64,000 bases of DNA, taken from contig NZ_JAOPKZ010000008.1 in the NCBI RefSeq assembly GCF_025519785.1, positions 1-64,000 of the forward strand, given 5' to 3'. Every line of letters begins with the position of its first letter. Within the stretch, counting starts at the first letter, position 1. A model generated the notes under the pieces. It worked only from the letters and a program-made list of their open reading frames with translations, searched no databases and was not told the origin of the DNA. This document shows, piece after piece, positions 22,028 to 30,570 of this stretch. The position numbers were made by a program, and so were the translations under genes. The stretch is from Staphylococcus marylandisciuri. GTDB taxonomy: Bacteria > Bacillota > Bacilli > Staphylococcales > Staphylococcaceae.

Positions 22028-22391
22028 TATAATCAATATCCAAATAATTCAGAATTCTATAGTTGAAGTAGTTATTATTTAATAATTGAGCTGTGTACAG
22101 ACTGATGGACTAGAGCTCGCTAGTTAATTGTCAACACTCCCACAGTCTTCCTCGCGAATAGATAGCATACTATAAAAAATGAATAGTGAGAGAACAAGTC
22201 ATTAACCAGCTACTGCTCATTTTTTTAATTTTATTTCTTTAGAAGGTAGTCCCCTTAATTACTGACCAATTTAGTCTAAATTAAAATGATAGTTTTACCC
22301 TTAGAATATTGCCATTATGTTCTTGCATTTTATTTCACTAAGTATTATTATTAATCTTATTAGTTTAATCGGATTAATAAGGAGTGAAATT
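22028..22391. other. Spacer upstream of the sulfur-uptake genes
   Basis: There is no convincing gene in this AT-rich stretch. The last 70 bp are very AT-rich and should contain the promoter; a clear AAGGAG site lies immediately before the start at 22392. No riboswitch fold was recognised. Confidence 0.35.
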
Positions 22392-23489
22392 ATGAACTGG
22401 CTAATATTAACAGGTGTTATAGTTGGGATACTGCTTGGTTTCGTTATGCAACGCACGCGATTCTGTCTCGCAGGTGGGTTTCGAGACATGTATGTACAGA
22501 AGAATAATAAAATGTTTTATGCATTATTAATTGCTATTGCAGTACAAAGTATTGGCTTAATGATTTTACAAGCTATAGGGATAGTACAAATTCCACATGG
22601 AGCTTTCCCACTAGTTGGCACTATCATCGGTTCCTTTATCTTTGGTGTAGGTATAGTCCTTGCTGGAGGTTGTGCGACTGGTACGTGGTATCGTGCAGGT
22701 GAAGGTTTAATAGGGAGTTGGATAGCGTTATTTGCTTATGGTTTTGGAGCAGCGATTACAAAATTTGGTATCTTGCTTCCGGTTATGACGAGAATCAATC
22801 AACCTACCCAAATTAAATCAGATATGGCTGAAACCACAGGAATACCGCCCTATATATGGGCGCTAATACTAGTAGCGATCACAGTTTTCTTTGTCATTAA
22901 GACTCTGCGTAAACCAAAACCTAAAATGGCGGTGCCTAAATTAAAACAGAAATATTCAGGCATAAGACATTACCTTTTTGAAAAACGCTATCATCCATTT
23001 GTAGCAGCGATAGGTGTAGGTTTAGTTGCTCTACTAGCGTGGCCGTTGAGTGAACTTACAGGACGTATGCATGGTTTAGGTATTACAACACCTTCTGCCA
23101 ACCTCGTCCAGTTCTTGATGACTGGTAATTTACAGTTTATCGATTGGGGCGTCATGTTAGTGTTGGGTATATTCATTGGTTCCTATGTCGCTGCCAAAGG
23201 TTCACGGGAATTTAAATGGCGCTTACCAGATAAGAAAACGCTACGTAACAGTGCTCTAGGTGGTGTGTTGATGGGCTTTGGTGCCTCTGTAGCTGGCGGT
23301 TGCTCTATAGGTAATGGCTTAGTAGAAACAGCTATGTTTTCTTGGAAAGGGTGGGTGGCTCTAGGTTCGATGATCTTAGGTACATGGTTTATGAGCTACT
23401 TTATCTTTATTAGACCTATGAAAAAGGTTCAAACAAAGACTCAATACTCAAGCAAAAATTCACGCGTTAAAGAAACACAAACAATTTAA
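22392..23489 (+). CDS. YeeE/YedE family sulfur transporter (TsuA-like)
   Basis: This 365-residue inner-membrane protein has about nine to ten hydrophobic segments and two internal halves, both containing the family's conserved small-residue and cysteine motifs: RFCLAGGFRDM (Cys25), LAGGCATGTWYRAGEG, and VAGGCSIGNGLVET near residue 300. Related TsuA proteins take up thiosulfate through conserved cysteines; thiosulfate is the best guess for this one. ATG 22392 is chosen for its AAGGAG site, rejecting an upstream start at 22317. It is adjacent to a TusA-like gene, the typical partner. Confidence 0.86.
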   Translation: MNWLILTGVIVGILLGFVMQRTRFCLAGGFRDMYVQKNNKMFYALLIAIAVQSIGLMILQAIGIVQIPHGAFPLVGTIIGSFIFGVGIVLAGGCATGTWYRAGEGLIGSWIALFAYGFGAAITKFGILLPVMTRINQPTQIKSDMAETTGIPPYIWALILVAITVFFVIKTLRKPKPKMAVPKLKQKYSGIRHYLFEKRYHPFVAAIGVGLVALLAWPLSELTGRMHGLGITTPSANLVQFLMTGNLQFIDWGVMLVLGIFIGSYVAAKGSREFKWRLPDKKTLRNSALGGVLMGFGASVAGGCSIGNGLVETAMFSWKGWVALGSMILGTWFMSYFIFIRPMKKVQTKTQYSSKNSRVKETQTI

Positions 23490-23506
23490 TGAAGGGAGAT
23501 TGTACC

Positions 23507-23731
23507 GTGTTACATGAATTAGGTACTGTCGGGATGGTTTGTCCATTCCCACTGATTGAAGCGCAAAAGAAAATGGAAACTTTAGATTCAGGTGACAAGC
23601 TTAAAATAGATTTTGACTGTACTCAAGCTACAGAAGCAATTCCCAACTGGGCAGCTGAGCAAGGCTATCCTGTAACAAACTACGAACAGATTGATGACGC
23701 TTCCTGGACGATTACAATTCAAAAAGCCTAA
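23507..23731 (+). CDS. TusA-like sulfur carrier protein
   Basis: This 74-residue protein has the sulfurtransferase TusA fold. The key motif is VCPFPLIEAQKKM with the persulfide cysteine at about residue 12 (CPxP). GTG 23507 is preferred because GAAGGGAG lies seven to eight bases upstream; the ATG at 23489 lies upstream of this site and overlaps the previous gene. It probably accepts sulfur delivered by the adjacent YeeE-type permease (TsuB-like role). Confidence 0.85.
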   Translation: MLHELGTVGMVCPFPLIEAQKKMETLDSGDKLKIDFDCTQATEAIPNWAAEQGYPVTNYEQIDDASWTITIQKA

Positions 23732-23745
23732 ATATCAGAATAGGA

Positions 23746-23791
23746 AAGGGTTTGAACTGAAGTAACTCATCTTCAAGTCAAACCCTTTAGT
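23746..23791 (+). terminator. Terminator after the sulfur-uptake pair
   Basis: AAAGGGTTTGAACT-GAAG pairs with CTTCAAGTCAAACCCTTTA. It is a strong stem 15 bp after the stop, with only a short T-tract. Confidence 0.75.
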
Positions 23792-23988
23792 TATGCGCGC
23801 TTCTAGTTAGAGTTTGCCTGTGATAAGATAAAGCTTAGTCACTGTACTAACGAGAAAATAATTATAAGTGTTTAAAGATCAATGACTTTTCAAGTAAATT
23901 ATTTGGTAGATTAATAGTGTGGCTCACACGGGCCTTATGGTAAAATAAGCACTGATCATTAAAATGAGTCTATTGACAAGAGTGTATA

Positions 23989-24110
23989 GTTAAAGAAAAT
24001 ATTAGATGTATTGCAGATTTGACTTGTGTATCTAGAGAACCATTTCACGATACTCTAACAATGAGTCGACGAGTTACCAAACTAGAGACGGCGTAGCTAA
24101 AAACAGGGAA
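23989..24110 (+). pseudogene. scrR: Relic of scrR, LacI-family sucrose repressor (N-terminus)
   Basis: Translated from 23989, the DNA reads VKENIRCIADLTCVSR. After one missing base at about 24037-24038 it continues TISRYSNNESTSYQTRDGV in the +1 frame. Joined, this matches the LacI-type helix-turn-helix of staphylococcal ScrR (IAxLAGVSxxTxSRYLNNGS). No start codon and no effector-binding domain remain. In other staphylococci scrR lies directly upstream of scrB on the same strand, as here. The repressor is dead, so scrB may be constitutive or under other control. Confidence 0.75.
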
Positions 24111-24205
24111 CTATTGATCAACTTAATTAATTTATATTTGTTTAAGAGCTATGTAACAGAATTGCTAGAGCAAATGGAACTAGGTTAAATTATCTTGCGC
24201 TTTAT

Positions 24206-24514
24206 GGGAGCGGGACAGAAATCTAATTTGAACAAAAAAGATTTCGTAGTCCCGCTCCGGCAAGGATGACTAGAATTGAAAAAGCTTGATACAAGCGCAA
24301 TTTCAAATCAGTCATCTACTGCCGAGATGCTGAAAGAGGGAGCGGGACAGAAATCTAATTTGAATAAAAAGATTTCGTAGTCCCGCCCCGGCAAGGATGA
24401 CTAGAATTGAAAAAAGCTTGATACAAGCGCAATTTCAAATCAGTCATCTACTGCCGAGATGTTGAAGAGGCGTGGATTTATCTCCCAGCCTCTTTCTCTC
24501 TAGTCAAAAACCTT
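24206..24514. repeat. Composite hairpin repeat array, two units (inverted orientation)
   Basis: Two full units run GGGAGCGGGACAGAAATCT to GAGATG(C/T)TGAA, the opposite orientation to 947-1230. They are followed by the GGCTGGGA-type hairpin (here GAGGCGTGGATTTATCTCCC, partly decayed) and TTTCTCTCTAGTCAAA. The array lies between the scrR relic and scrB. Confidence 0.9.
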
Positions 24515-24532
24515 TATGTTCCAATTTCTCTT

Positions 24533-24652
24533 TGTTGGGGCACCACCCCAACTCACAGTACTTGAGGAAACTGGTTTACCAGTTTGGGCCCACCCCAACT
24601 TGCTGTGCTTGTTGAAACTGTTTTACCAGTTTCTCTTTGCTTGGGCCCCCTG
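24533..24652. repeat. STAR-like repeat pair
   Basis: It contains TTGGGGCACCACCCCAACTC, then AAACTGGTTTACCAGTTT, then GGGCCCACCCCAACTTG, a second AAACTGTTTTACCAGTTT and CTTGGGCCCCC. Both the GGGCCC cores and the AAACTG/CAGTTT hairpins match the elements near the rRNA operon, in opposite orientation. Confidence 0.65.
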
Positions 24653-24758
24653 CTCAAATCCCAAATGCTTTTGTCGCGACCTCTCTATACATGCACGGAC
24701 CCGTTACTATTGATGAAGTAGGTACTTCAATTATTGAATGATTATAGGAGGCAAATAT

Positions 24759-26252
24759 ATGAATACGTGGTCAAGAGAAGAACGTTATCAATCTTTAGAT
24801 GATGTAACTCCAGTTACTCTAGAAGCTTTAAAGGAGCAAGTAGCTTCATCAGCTTATCGTCAAACTTATCATATTCAGCCAGAAACAGGACTGTTAAATC
24901 ACCCTAGTGGTCTCACTTTTTATCAAGGAACATATTACGTGTCACATCAGTGGTTTCCATTAGGTGCAGTTCATGGTTTAAAGTATTGGTTTAATTATAC
25001 TAGTAAAGATCTTGTGCATTTTGAGCCACAAGGCCCTTTAATTCAACCTGATTCGGAGTATGATAGCCATGGTGCGTTTAGTGGCAGCGCGTTTCAATAC
25101 AACGGCGAACTATATTATATGTATACAGGTAATCACCGAGATAAAGAGTGGAAGCGGAACCCTTCACAGATGCTGGCTAAGATGGATTCCAAAGGAAGTA
25201 TAAATAAATTTCCTAAACCTGTTATTTCTGGAGCACCCACGGGTTATACAGACCAGTTGAGAGATCCAAAAGTATTTCAGAAAGACAATAGTTACTATGC
25301 TATACTAGGCGCGCAAAATATCGACTATAGAGGTCGTTTGTTATTATATCGAACGGAAGATATAGTCAACTGGCAATTCTTAGGGGAAGTAAAGACGCAG
25401 CTTGACCACTTTGGATCTCTGTGGGAATGTCCCGACTACTTTGACTTAGATGGACATGATGTGCTTCTTTTCTGCTCACAAAGAACTGGACCAGATGGAG
25501 AACGTGGTCGCAAGTCTTATCAATCAGGGTACGTTATAGGACAATTTGATATTGAACAATTAAGCTTTAATCATGGAGAGTTTAACGAACTTGATCATGG
25601 ATATGACTTTTACGCACCACAAACCTTTGTAGATGAAAGCGGAAATCGTGTCCTCATCGGTTGGATGGGAATGCCAGCTACAACTTATCCTACTGACGAT
25701 GAGGGGTGGGCCCATTGTTTAACGCTCCCGCGTATTCTCAATATCGAAGAAGGACAATTAAAGCAACGACCTATACCACAGTTAAAAAAATTACGCAGAA
25801 ATAAAGAAACAGCGTTAGGTTATGCGAATAAATTTGAGCGGCAATTAATGCCTTATGATGGCACGCAGTACGAACTTATTATAGATATATTAGATAATGA
25901 AGCAACTGAGTTATACTTTGAATTACGTACATCAAAGGATGAATCTACATTAATTTCGTACAATACGCACACTCAACACCTTTCGTTAGATCGCTCAGAA
26001 AGTGGAGCTTTACCTAAACCAGTAGAAGTTACGAATAGAACAACTCGTCTTGTTAACCCGTTAACACAACTTCACATATTTGTTGATACATCTAGTATTG
26101 AAATCTTCTGTAACGACGGAGAACGAGTCTTATCATCACGCATTTTTCCTAGTAAAGCTTCTAATGGTATAAAAGCTTCCACTGAATCAGGACAAGTTTA
26201 TCTCAAATTCACTAAATATGAGTTGAGCAGTGACGCACAGCAGGAGGGTTAA
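24759..26252 (+). CDS. scrB: Sucrose-6-phosphate hydrolase
   Basis: This GH32 cytosolic invertase splits sucrose-6-phosphate, the product of PTS uptake, into glucose-6-phosphate and fructose. The 497-residue protein has the nucleophile region LLNHPSGLTFYQG (in place of the usual NDPNG), the RDPKVF transition-state motif and the catalytic WECPDYF acid motif, then a C-terminal beta-sandwich from about residue 340. ATG 24759 has AGGAGG eight bases upstream. The gene appears intact, although both flanking partners (scrR, fructokinase) are broken. No sucrose PTS gene lies in the window. Confidence 0.93.
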   Translation: MNTWSREERYQSLDDVTPVTLEALKEQVASSAYRQTYHIQPETGLLNHPSGLTFYQGTYYVSHQWFPLGAVHGLKYWFNYTSKDLVHFEPQGPLIQPDSEYDSHGAFSGSAFQYNGELYYMYTGNHRDKEWKRNPSQMLAKMDSKGSINKFPKPVISGAPTGYTDQLRDPKVFQKDNSYYAILGAQNIDYRGRLLLYRTEDIVNWQFLGEVKTQLDHFGSLWECPDYFDLDGHDVLLFCSQRTGPDGERGRKSYQSGYVIGQFDIEQLSFNHGEFNELDHGYDFYAPQTFVDESGNRVLIGWMGMPATTYPTDDEGWAHCLTLPRILNIEEGQLKQRPIPQLKKLRRNKETALGYANKFERQLMPYDGTQYELIIDILDNEATELYFELRTSKDESTLISYNTHTQHLSLDRSESGALPKPVEVTNRTTRLVNPLTQLHIFVDTSSIEIFCNDGERVLSSRIFPSKASNGIKASTESGQVYLKFTKYELSSDAQQEG

Positions 26253-26259
26253 TACTGTC

Positions 26260-26883
26260 GAGGATACATCTCTGATTTCACTCCGAATTTTAGAGACCTT
26301 TATTAAAAATAAAGAAGTTTTACTCATCATTTAGAAGGTCTCCATGCAATGACACCTTTTCTGTGATGATACCTTGAGGTCATGCAGAGCTGGTTCCTCA
26401 ATTAGGTAGAGTGTTATCAGTGAACTTCTTAGTAAAACTTAAGTCATATAAAGGTCGGAATCCATCACACTTAACGGACAAGGAAAGCTATGATAGCACG
26501 AGTCATTGAGAGTCGGACAAAGAAGGAGCTTAGCTTTCTCATCCTATTACAAACTCTCTCCAAAGATATTGGGACAGCTGAAGATATAAAACAATGTCAT
26601 ACAGGAAGTGGGACGAGATTTCCCGAAAAAAGCAGTAAGCTATTTTCTAATGAAAAGTGATCTTATCGCAAGATTTCAATGGAGAAACTGAAGCTGTTCT
26701 CAATGCTCAAGATGGCTGCAGGATAAGTACTAGCTTAGTAGACGGCTCGACACGACCTAAAAGGGAGCGGGACTACGAAATCTTTTTATTCAAATTAGAT
26801 TTCTATCCCGCTCCCGGTTTCGGTGACGCGTTACTAGGAGTTCTTACTTTACATTTATTACTTGAGGGTAAACAAAGTTTATA
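26260..26883 (+). pseudogene. Relic of a PfkB-family fructokinase
   Basis: Several PfkB landmarks survive in order. RRSPCN (26333-26350) stands for GGAPCN. Exactly 16 codons later, in frame, comes HAELVPQLGR (26381-26410), as in intact kinases, with an in-frame TGA at 26375 between them. FSSYYKLSPKIL near 26535-26572 resembles FSFYRxPSADML. VDGST followed, after an inserted repeat at 26763-26815, by GFGDALLGVL resembles VDTTGAGDAFxGAL. Frameshifts and stops separate the blocks. In S. aureus a fructokinase gene lies between scrB and agrA. The assignment rests on motif order and synteny. Confidence 0.72.
26763..26815. repeat. Short composite-repeat derivative within the fructokinase relic
   Basis: GGGAGCGGGACTACGAAATC and GATTTCTATCCCGCTCCC form one long stem-loop. 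It interrupts what was probably the VDTTGAGD catalytic motif of the decayed kinase, so the short form can enter former coding DNA. Confidence 0.85.
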
Positions 26884-27142
26884 GGAGTTATTCAAGGTTA
26901 AAAGAGAGCAGAGATTACGTATTAGTATTTAAGTTGCCAGCATGGGTACTAGTTACTCAGGAGTAATAAGTGATGTACTCATAGGGTTAGAAGGTAAGAC
27001 AAGTATACTCAATTTTAAACGTCTATTTTATGTAGAGGAAGTATGAGCAGGAGAAAAGCTTAAAAGAGTATAAACAATGTTAAAGCTTAAGTGGGCTCGG
27101 TATTAAATCGCAGAGCCACTTAAGCTGTTTGAAATATTATCA
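26884..27142. other. Spacer between the fructokinase relic and agrA
   Basis: No gene is seen. A CACTTAAGCT-type inverted repeat (TTAAAGCTTAAGTGGGCTCG...GAGCCACTTAAGCTGTTT, about 27080-27128) could terminate agrA transcription on the minus strand. Confidence 0.5.
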
Positions 27143-27859
27143 TTAAATCTTTTTAACATTTCTAACAGAGGCATAACATTCCTCGCCATTTTTAAAGTAA
27201 ACCGTACGCGTTTTGGAATCAATGGATTCAATATTAAACCTGTTAACCACAAAACTGTTATGACATCTAAAGAAACGATCGTCGAGTTGACTTAACTCCT
27301 TCAAGTTACCGTAGAATTCAATTTGTCTATTATCAAGGTGAGCGATTAGACGATGAGATTTTGAAGACGATTCAAAGAACATCACGTCATTGTACTGTAC
27401 GTAAACGGAATTACTTCCGCGTTTAAGTTCAATCGTTTCAACATTGCTTTCCTTACTAAGTAACTTTAAACGTGCCTCTGAAGTCTCTAAACAATCAATA
27501 ATACGTTTTTGAAGTTCATCAGGTTCATCTTTAAAGATAAAATCCATAGCAGAAACTTTATAGACGAAAGTAAGATAAGTTAACTCACTATGACTCGTAA
27601 CAAATATGATGTTACCTATAGGATCGTGTTTACGTATTTCACTTGCAAGTTTAATACCGTTCATATCCGCTTCGAGTTGGATATCTAGAAAGTAACAACC
27701 AATATCATTGATTTCTTTAGAGCGTTCGAGAATCTCATAAGGGTCACCGGTGGATAAGTCCACGGTCATAGGCTTTTCTTCAATCATAATGTAATTATTG
27801 ATGATAGATTCAATACTTTCTCGTTGCCTTTGATCATCTTCACAAATGAAAATTTTCAA
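27143..27859 (-). CDS. agrA: Accessory gene regulator A (response regulator)
   Basis: AgrA is the response regulator of the agr quorum-sensing system and activates promoters P2 and P3. The 238-residue protein has a receiver domain with acidic residues FICEDDQ and phosphoacceptor aspartate in YFLDIQLE (about Asp59). A C-terminal LytTR DNA-binding domain from about residue 140 carries RFFRCHNSFVVNR and ends SVRNVKKI. The ATG is preceded by AAGGATGTG and lies 14 bp after agrC. It is the last gene of agrBDCA. Confidence 0.97.
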   Translation of the reverse strand: MKIFICEDDQRQRESIESIINNYIMIEEKPMTVDLSTGDPYEILERSKEINDIGCYFLDIQLEADMNGIKLASEIRKHDPIGNIIFVTSHSELTYLTFVYKVSAMDFIFKDEPDELQKRIIDCLETSEARLKLLSKESNVETIELKRGSNSVYVQYNDVMFFESSSKSHRLIAHLDNRQIEFYGNLKELSQLDDRFFRCHNSFVVNRFNIESIDSKTRTVYFKNGEECYASVRNVKKI

Positions 27860-27873
27860 TTCAAGTCACATCC

Positions 27874-29157
27874 TTAAGGCTCAAAATCTAATATTTCTAC
27901 TTTTTGAATGAAAAAGCCGTTTTCAATAGTTGTATCAAGAAGAATATTTTCATTATCATTAGCAATTTCTTTTAAAGTAGATAAACCTAAACCACGATTA
28001 TTCCCTTTAGTAGAGAAGTTTTCCTCAAATAACTTGTGTACCCGGGGCATATCTGGTTTACATTTATTCATTACTATAAATGTAACAGAATTACTCTGTT
28101 GAATAAAACCGACTCTAATGAGAGGGTCTTCAAGCTGCTCTGAAGCTTCGATAGCATTGTCTAATATGATACCTATGATACGAGAAAGTTGAAAGGCTTT
28201 AAGATTTATCTTCTCAATTACTTCGGGAACTTCAATACTAATAGGAACATTCTTCTCTTGGGCTTGGAGTATTTTCGTTGTGAGTAACCCTTTAATTTCA
28301 CGAACGTGAAAGTTCTCTAATCCATTAATTTTTAGTGATTTCGTGTATAACGTGCCCTTCATAGGTACAATCTCTTCATTAAAATACTTTCTTAAACCCG
28401 CCATATCATCTTCTCTAATAAACTCTGACATAGTAGACAAGATATTAATGTAATCGTGTCTAAATTTCCGCATATCTTGGTTAATTTCTTCTATTTTTAA
28501 AGTGTATTTATAATAATTATCAATCTCTTTAATATTTTTCTTATACTGCATATCGCGCACGTAAACAAAGGTGATGCTAACAAGTATGATAGAAAGTGAA
28601 ATAATAAGCACAGCACTTACGATAGCTACTATTTTAAATTTGAAGAAAGTATCAAGATTATCTGGTAAAAAATAAAATAGTACTATAAATATAATAAATA
28701 AAACTATACAAACTATTACTAAGTAAGATTTATTATCAGATAAGAAAGAAGAAGATAGTTGTCTAGTAAATAAACTACATAATGCAGCAAGTAAAATCGA
28801 AACGATAATGTATAGACTAATATATGCAATCGAATAAACTAAGCCGTCTTGATTATTTAAATGGTGAGTTGCCCATAATAACCATATAGCAGTGATATTA
28901 GATATATAACTTATAATGGAACATAAGATTATTGAGAGAACTCCAATAATTTTTCTTTCTATATAAGCGAAGAAAATAATGATGGGTATTAATATAAAAA
29001 AACTTTCTCTACCAAAAAAGTTTAAAAGTACAATTGAGACTACTAAAGTTCCTAAAACAAATAAGACATTTTTTAAATAAAATTTAATTTTGTTAACTAT
29101 AGATAAAAGTAGGAATAAATCAAGAATTTGTAAACCACCGATAATATTATCTAACAT
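27874..29157 (-). CDS. agrC: Accessory gene regulator C (AIP sensor histidine kinase)
   Basis: AgrC is the membrane receptor kinase for the autoinducing peptide. About six hydrophobic segments span residues 1-205 (sensor). The HPK10-type kinase domain follows, with the phosphorylated histidine in MRKFRHDYINIL, N-box IGIILDNAIEAS and G-box NRGLGLSTLKEI. ATG 29157 (427 residues, MLDNIIGGLQ) is my choice; an upstream GTG at 29169 is the alternative, and the ribosome site is weak for both. The sensor half is the part expected to diverge with the AIP. Confidence 0.94.
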   Translation of the reverse strand: MLDNIIGGLQILDLFLLLSIVNKIKFYLKNVLFVLGTLVVSIVLLNFFGRESFFILIPIIIFFAYIERKIIGVLSIILCSIISYISNITAIWLLWATHHLNNQDGLVYSIAYISLYIIVSILLAALCSLFTRQLSSSFLSDNKSYLVIVCIVLFIIFIVLFYFLPDNLDTFFKFKIVAIVSAVLIISLSIILVSITFVYVRDMQYKKNIKEIDNYYKYTLKIEEINQDMRKFRHDYINILSTMSEFIREDDMAGLRKYFNEEIVPMKGTLYTKSLKINGLENFHVREIKGLLTTKILQAQEKNVPISIEVPEVIEKINLKAFQLSRIIGIILDNAIEASEQLEDPLIRVGFIQQSNSVTFIVMNKCKPDMPRVHKLFEENFSTKGNNRGLGLSTLKEIANDNENILLDTTIENGFFIQKVEILDFEP

Positions 29158-29197
29158 AATACTACACACTTTCTAGTAATTAATTAAAACATGTCAT

Positions 29198-29335
29198 TTA
29201 TTGTTTAATTTTTTGTAATTCTTCGGGAACCTCGGGTTCATCAAACCAAGACTGACATACACACACAATTGCTTTATCGCCTATATAAGTACAAACTTTT
29301 ATAAATAAATGTATGAAATAATTCAGAAGAGCCAT
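29198..29335 (-). CDS. agrD: AgrD, autoinducing peptide precursor
   Basis: This 45-residue propeptide is too short for routine gene calling. Its ATG directly follows the agrB stop. An amphipathic N-terminal leader (MALLNYFIHLFIKVCTYIGD) precedes the AIP region and the conserved acidic recognition tail DEPEVPEEL. By family rules the thiolactone ring is the five residues before DEPEVP, CQSWF (Cys27-Phe31). A second cysteine, Cys25, stands two residues before it (IVCVCQSWF), unlike the common xNPC pattern. The N-terminal trimming point cannot be read from sequence. Confidence 0.95.
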   Translation of the reverse strand: MALLNYFIHLFIKVCTYIGDKAIVCVCQSWFDEPEVPEELQKIKQ

Positions 29336-29905
29336 TTAGTTTTCCTCCTTAGTTAAAAAAATAGGTAGCTGAGAAAATCCTATGAAAATAATACCTAATA
29401 AAATTAATTTATTAAAAGGTTCATTTAAATTGATAGAGAGAAATATCAATAATATGGCTAAGATTAATGAAATTAATTTTTTCGATTTTCGTTTGCTAGA
29501 TGGGACGGGTTGTTTAAGTGTGGCAGCAGGAGCGTAAAGTGATAAGAAAATAAAGCTCAGGGCACTAAAGGCCAATAGTATCGCATAATTTATGTTATTA
29601 TAAACGATTAACCATGGCATAACGATGAATAAACAGAAGTTGAGTAGGTGACACTGTAACGCTGATTTAGCGTGAGCGCCGTGAGCAAATGTTTTAATTA
29701 AAACAAAGGATAAATGAACAGTTAATGTGTAGAAGAATAAACCACTAAATATAGAAATACTGTAAACAACAATACCTTTTAAAATATTGTTAATCAAAGT
29801 TTGTATCCCTAATTTTAGTTTTAAGTAGGTAATGTGATCCAAATCATTCCTATTGGTTAAGTACTTTGAAAATCTATCAATGCCATCATCTATTAATTTA
29901 ATCAT
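29336..29905 (-). CDS. agrB: AgrB, AIP-processing membrane peptidase
   Basis: AgrB is a membrane cysteine endopeptidase that removes the AgrD C-terminal tail and forms the thiolactone. The 189-residue protein has several membrane segments and the catalytic motif FAHGAHAKSALQCHL, with His78 and Cys85 in the classic H-x6-C spacing. It starts at ATG with AAGGAG eight bases upstream, first in the P2 transcript. Its stop codon abuts the agrD start. Confidence 0.96.
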   Translation of the reverse strand: MIKLIDDGIDRFSKYLTNRNDLDHITYLKLKLGIQTLINNILKGIVVYSISIFSGLFFYTLTVHLSFVLIKTFAHGAHAKSALQCHLLNFCLFIVMPWLIVYNNINYAILLAFSALSFIFLSLYAPAATLKQPVPSSKRKSKKLISLILAILLIFLSINLNEPFNKLILLGIIFIGFSQLPIFLTKEEN

Positions 29906-30080
29906 AGCGTTTTCTCCTTACTTCAATTATAAGAATTAAAATAAGAACTGTGGAAATAGATGCTTAACTGTTCATATTCAATTCTCAACTGTTTATGAAT
30001 ACGATGATCCCTCGATTCTAACATAATTTTGATAACAGTTTAGAACGAAAAATAATGAGTTAGGGATTATACGACTCATA
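29906..30080. promoter_or_regulatory. agr P2/P3 divergent promoter region with AgrA boxes
   Basis: For P2 (minus strand), AACAGTTAAG (29963-29972) and AACAGTTGAG (29984-29993) are direct repeats 21 bp apart, the AgrA spacing. For P3 (plus strand), AACAGTTTAG lies at 30034-30043, with TGAGTTAGGG nearby and a TTATAC -10 candidate at about 30067. The perfect pair on the P2 side and weaker P3 sites fit stronger AgrA affinity for P2 in S. aureus. The P3 start near 30078 is inferred. Confidence 0.8.
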
Positions 30081-30273
30081 GGGTTGTAACCGTGTTTTAA
30101 TAAAGATGTATCACAAAGAGGTGATACAAAGTCACTTGAATTTCTCACATTGGTAAAGTTAATTTACGCAATTGAGGTTCAAGACTTTCGTTCAATGATG
30201 TAACTGGCTCTTCGTATAGTTGAAAATTGAACGATATCATTTCTTTGAATATTTAACAAGGAGGTACTTGATT

Positions 30274-30351
30274 ATGGCTAAAGATATCACAGAAACAGTA
30301 ACTAAATTTGTTAAATTAATCGCAGAAACTGTTAAGAAGTTCACTAAATAA
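30274..30351 (+). CDS. hld: Delta-haemolysin
   Basis: This 25-residue amphipathic helical peptide is encoded inside RNAIII, with AAGGAGG ten bases upstream. It begins MAKDITETVTKF and ends ETVKKFTK, matching the MAxDI...VKxIxxTVxKFxK pattern of delta-toxins. Delta-toxin lyses membranes and acts as a surfactant; it is secreted without a signal peptide, probably via Pmt. Unlike the S. aureus and S. epidermidis peptides it has no tryptophan, and five lysines give it a net positive charge. Confidence 0.94.
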   Translation: MAKDITETVTKFVKLIAETVKKFTK

Positions 30352-30570
30352 GCAATCATTAATCCCTATTAAGACTGCAGTGTTACTCAGTCTCAAATTA
30401 AGTGTCATTATTTTGCTTAGAGTAGAGGCAAAGTATTAACATGTAAGCTATCGTAACATCATTCAATTTATCATTATATTAATCGGTAAATTCACTAAAT
30501 TTTTTCATAATTAATAACATCCCCAAAAATAGATAAAGAAAAATAACTGTAAAACATTCCCTTAATAATC

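Noticed and set aside
24516-24713. 65-codon open frame before scrB
   Set aside because: It consists of STAR-like repeat sequence in both hairpin arms; not a protein pattern.
26657-26884. 75-codon open frame after scrB as a live gene
   Set aside because: It is a fragment of the fructokinase relic with an inserted repeat; no start signal and no complete domain.
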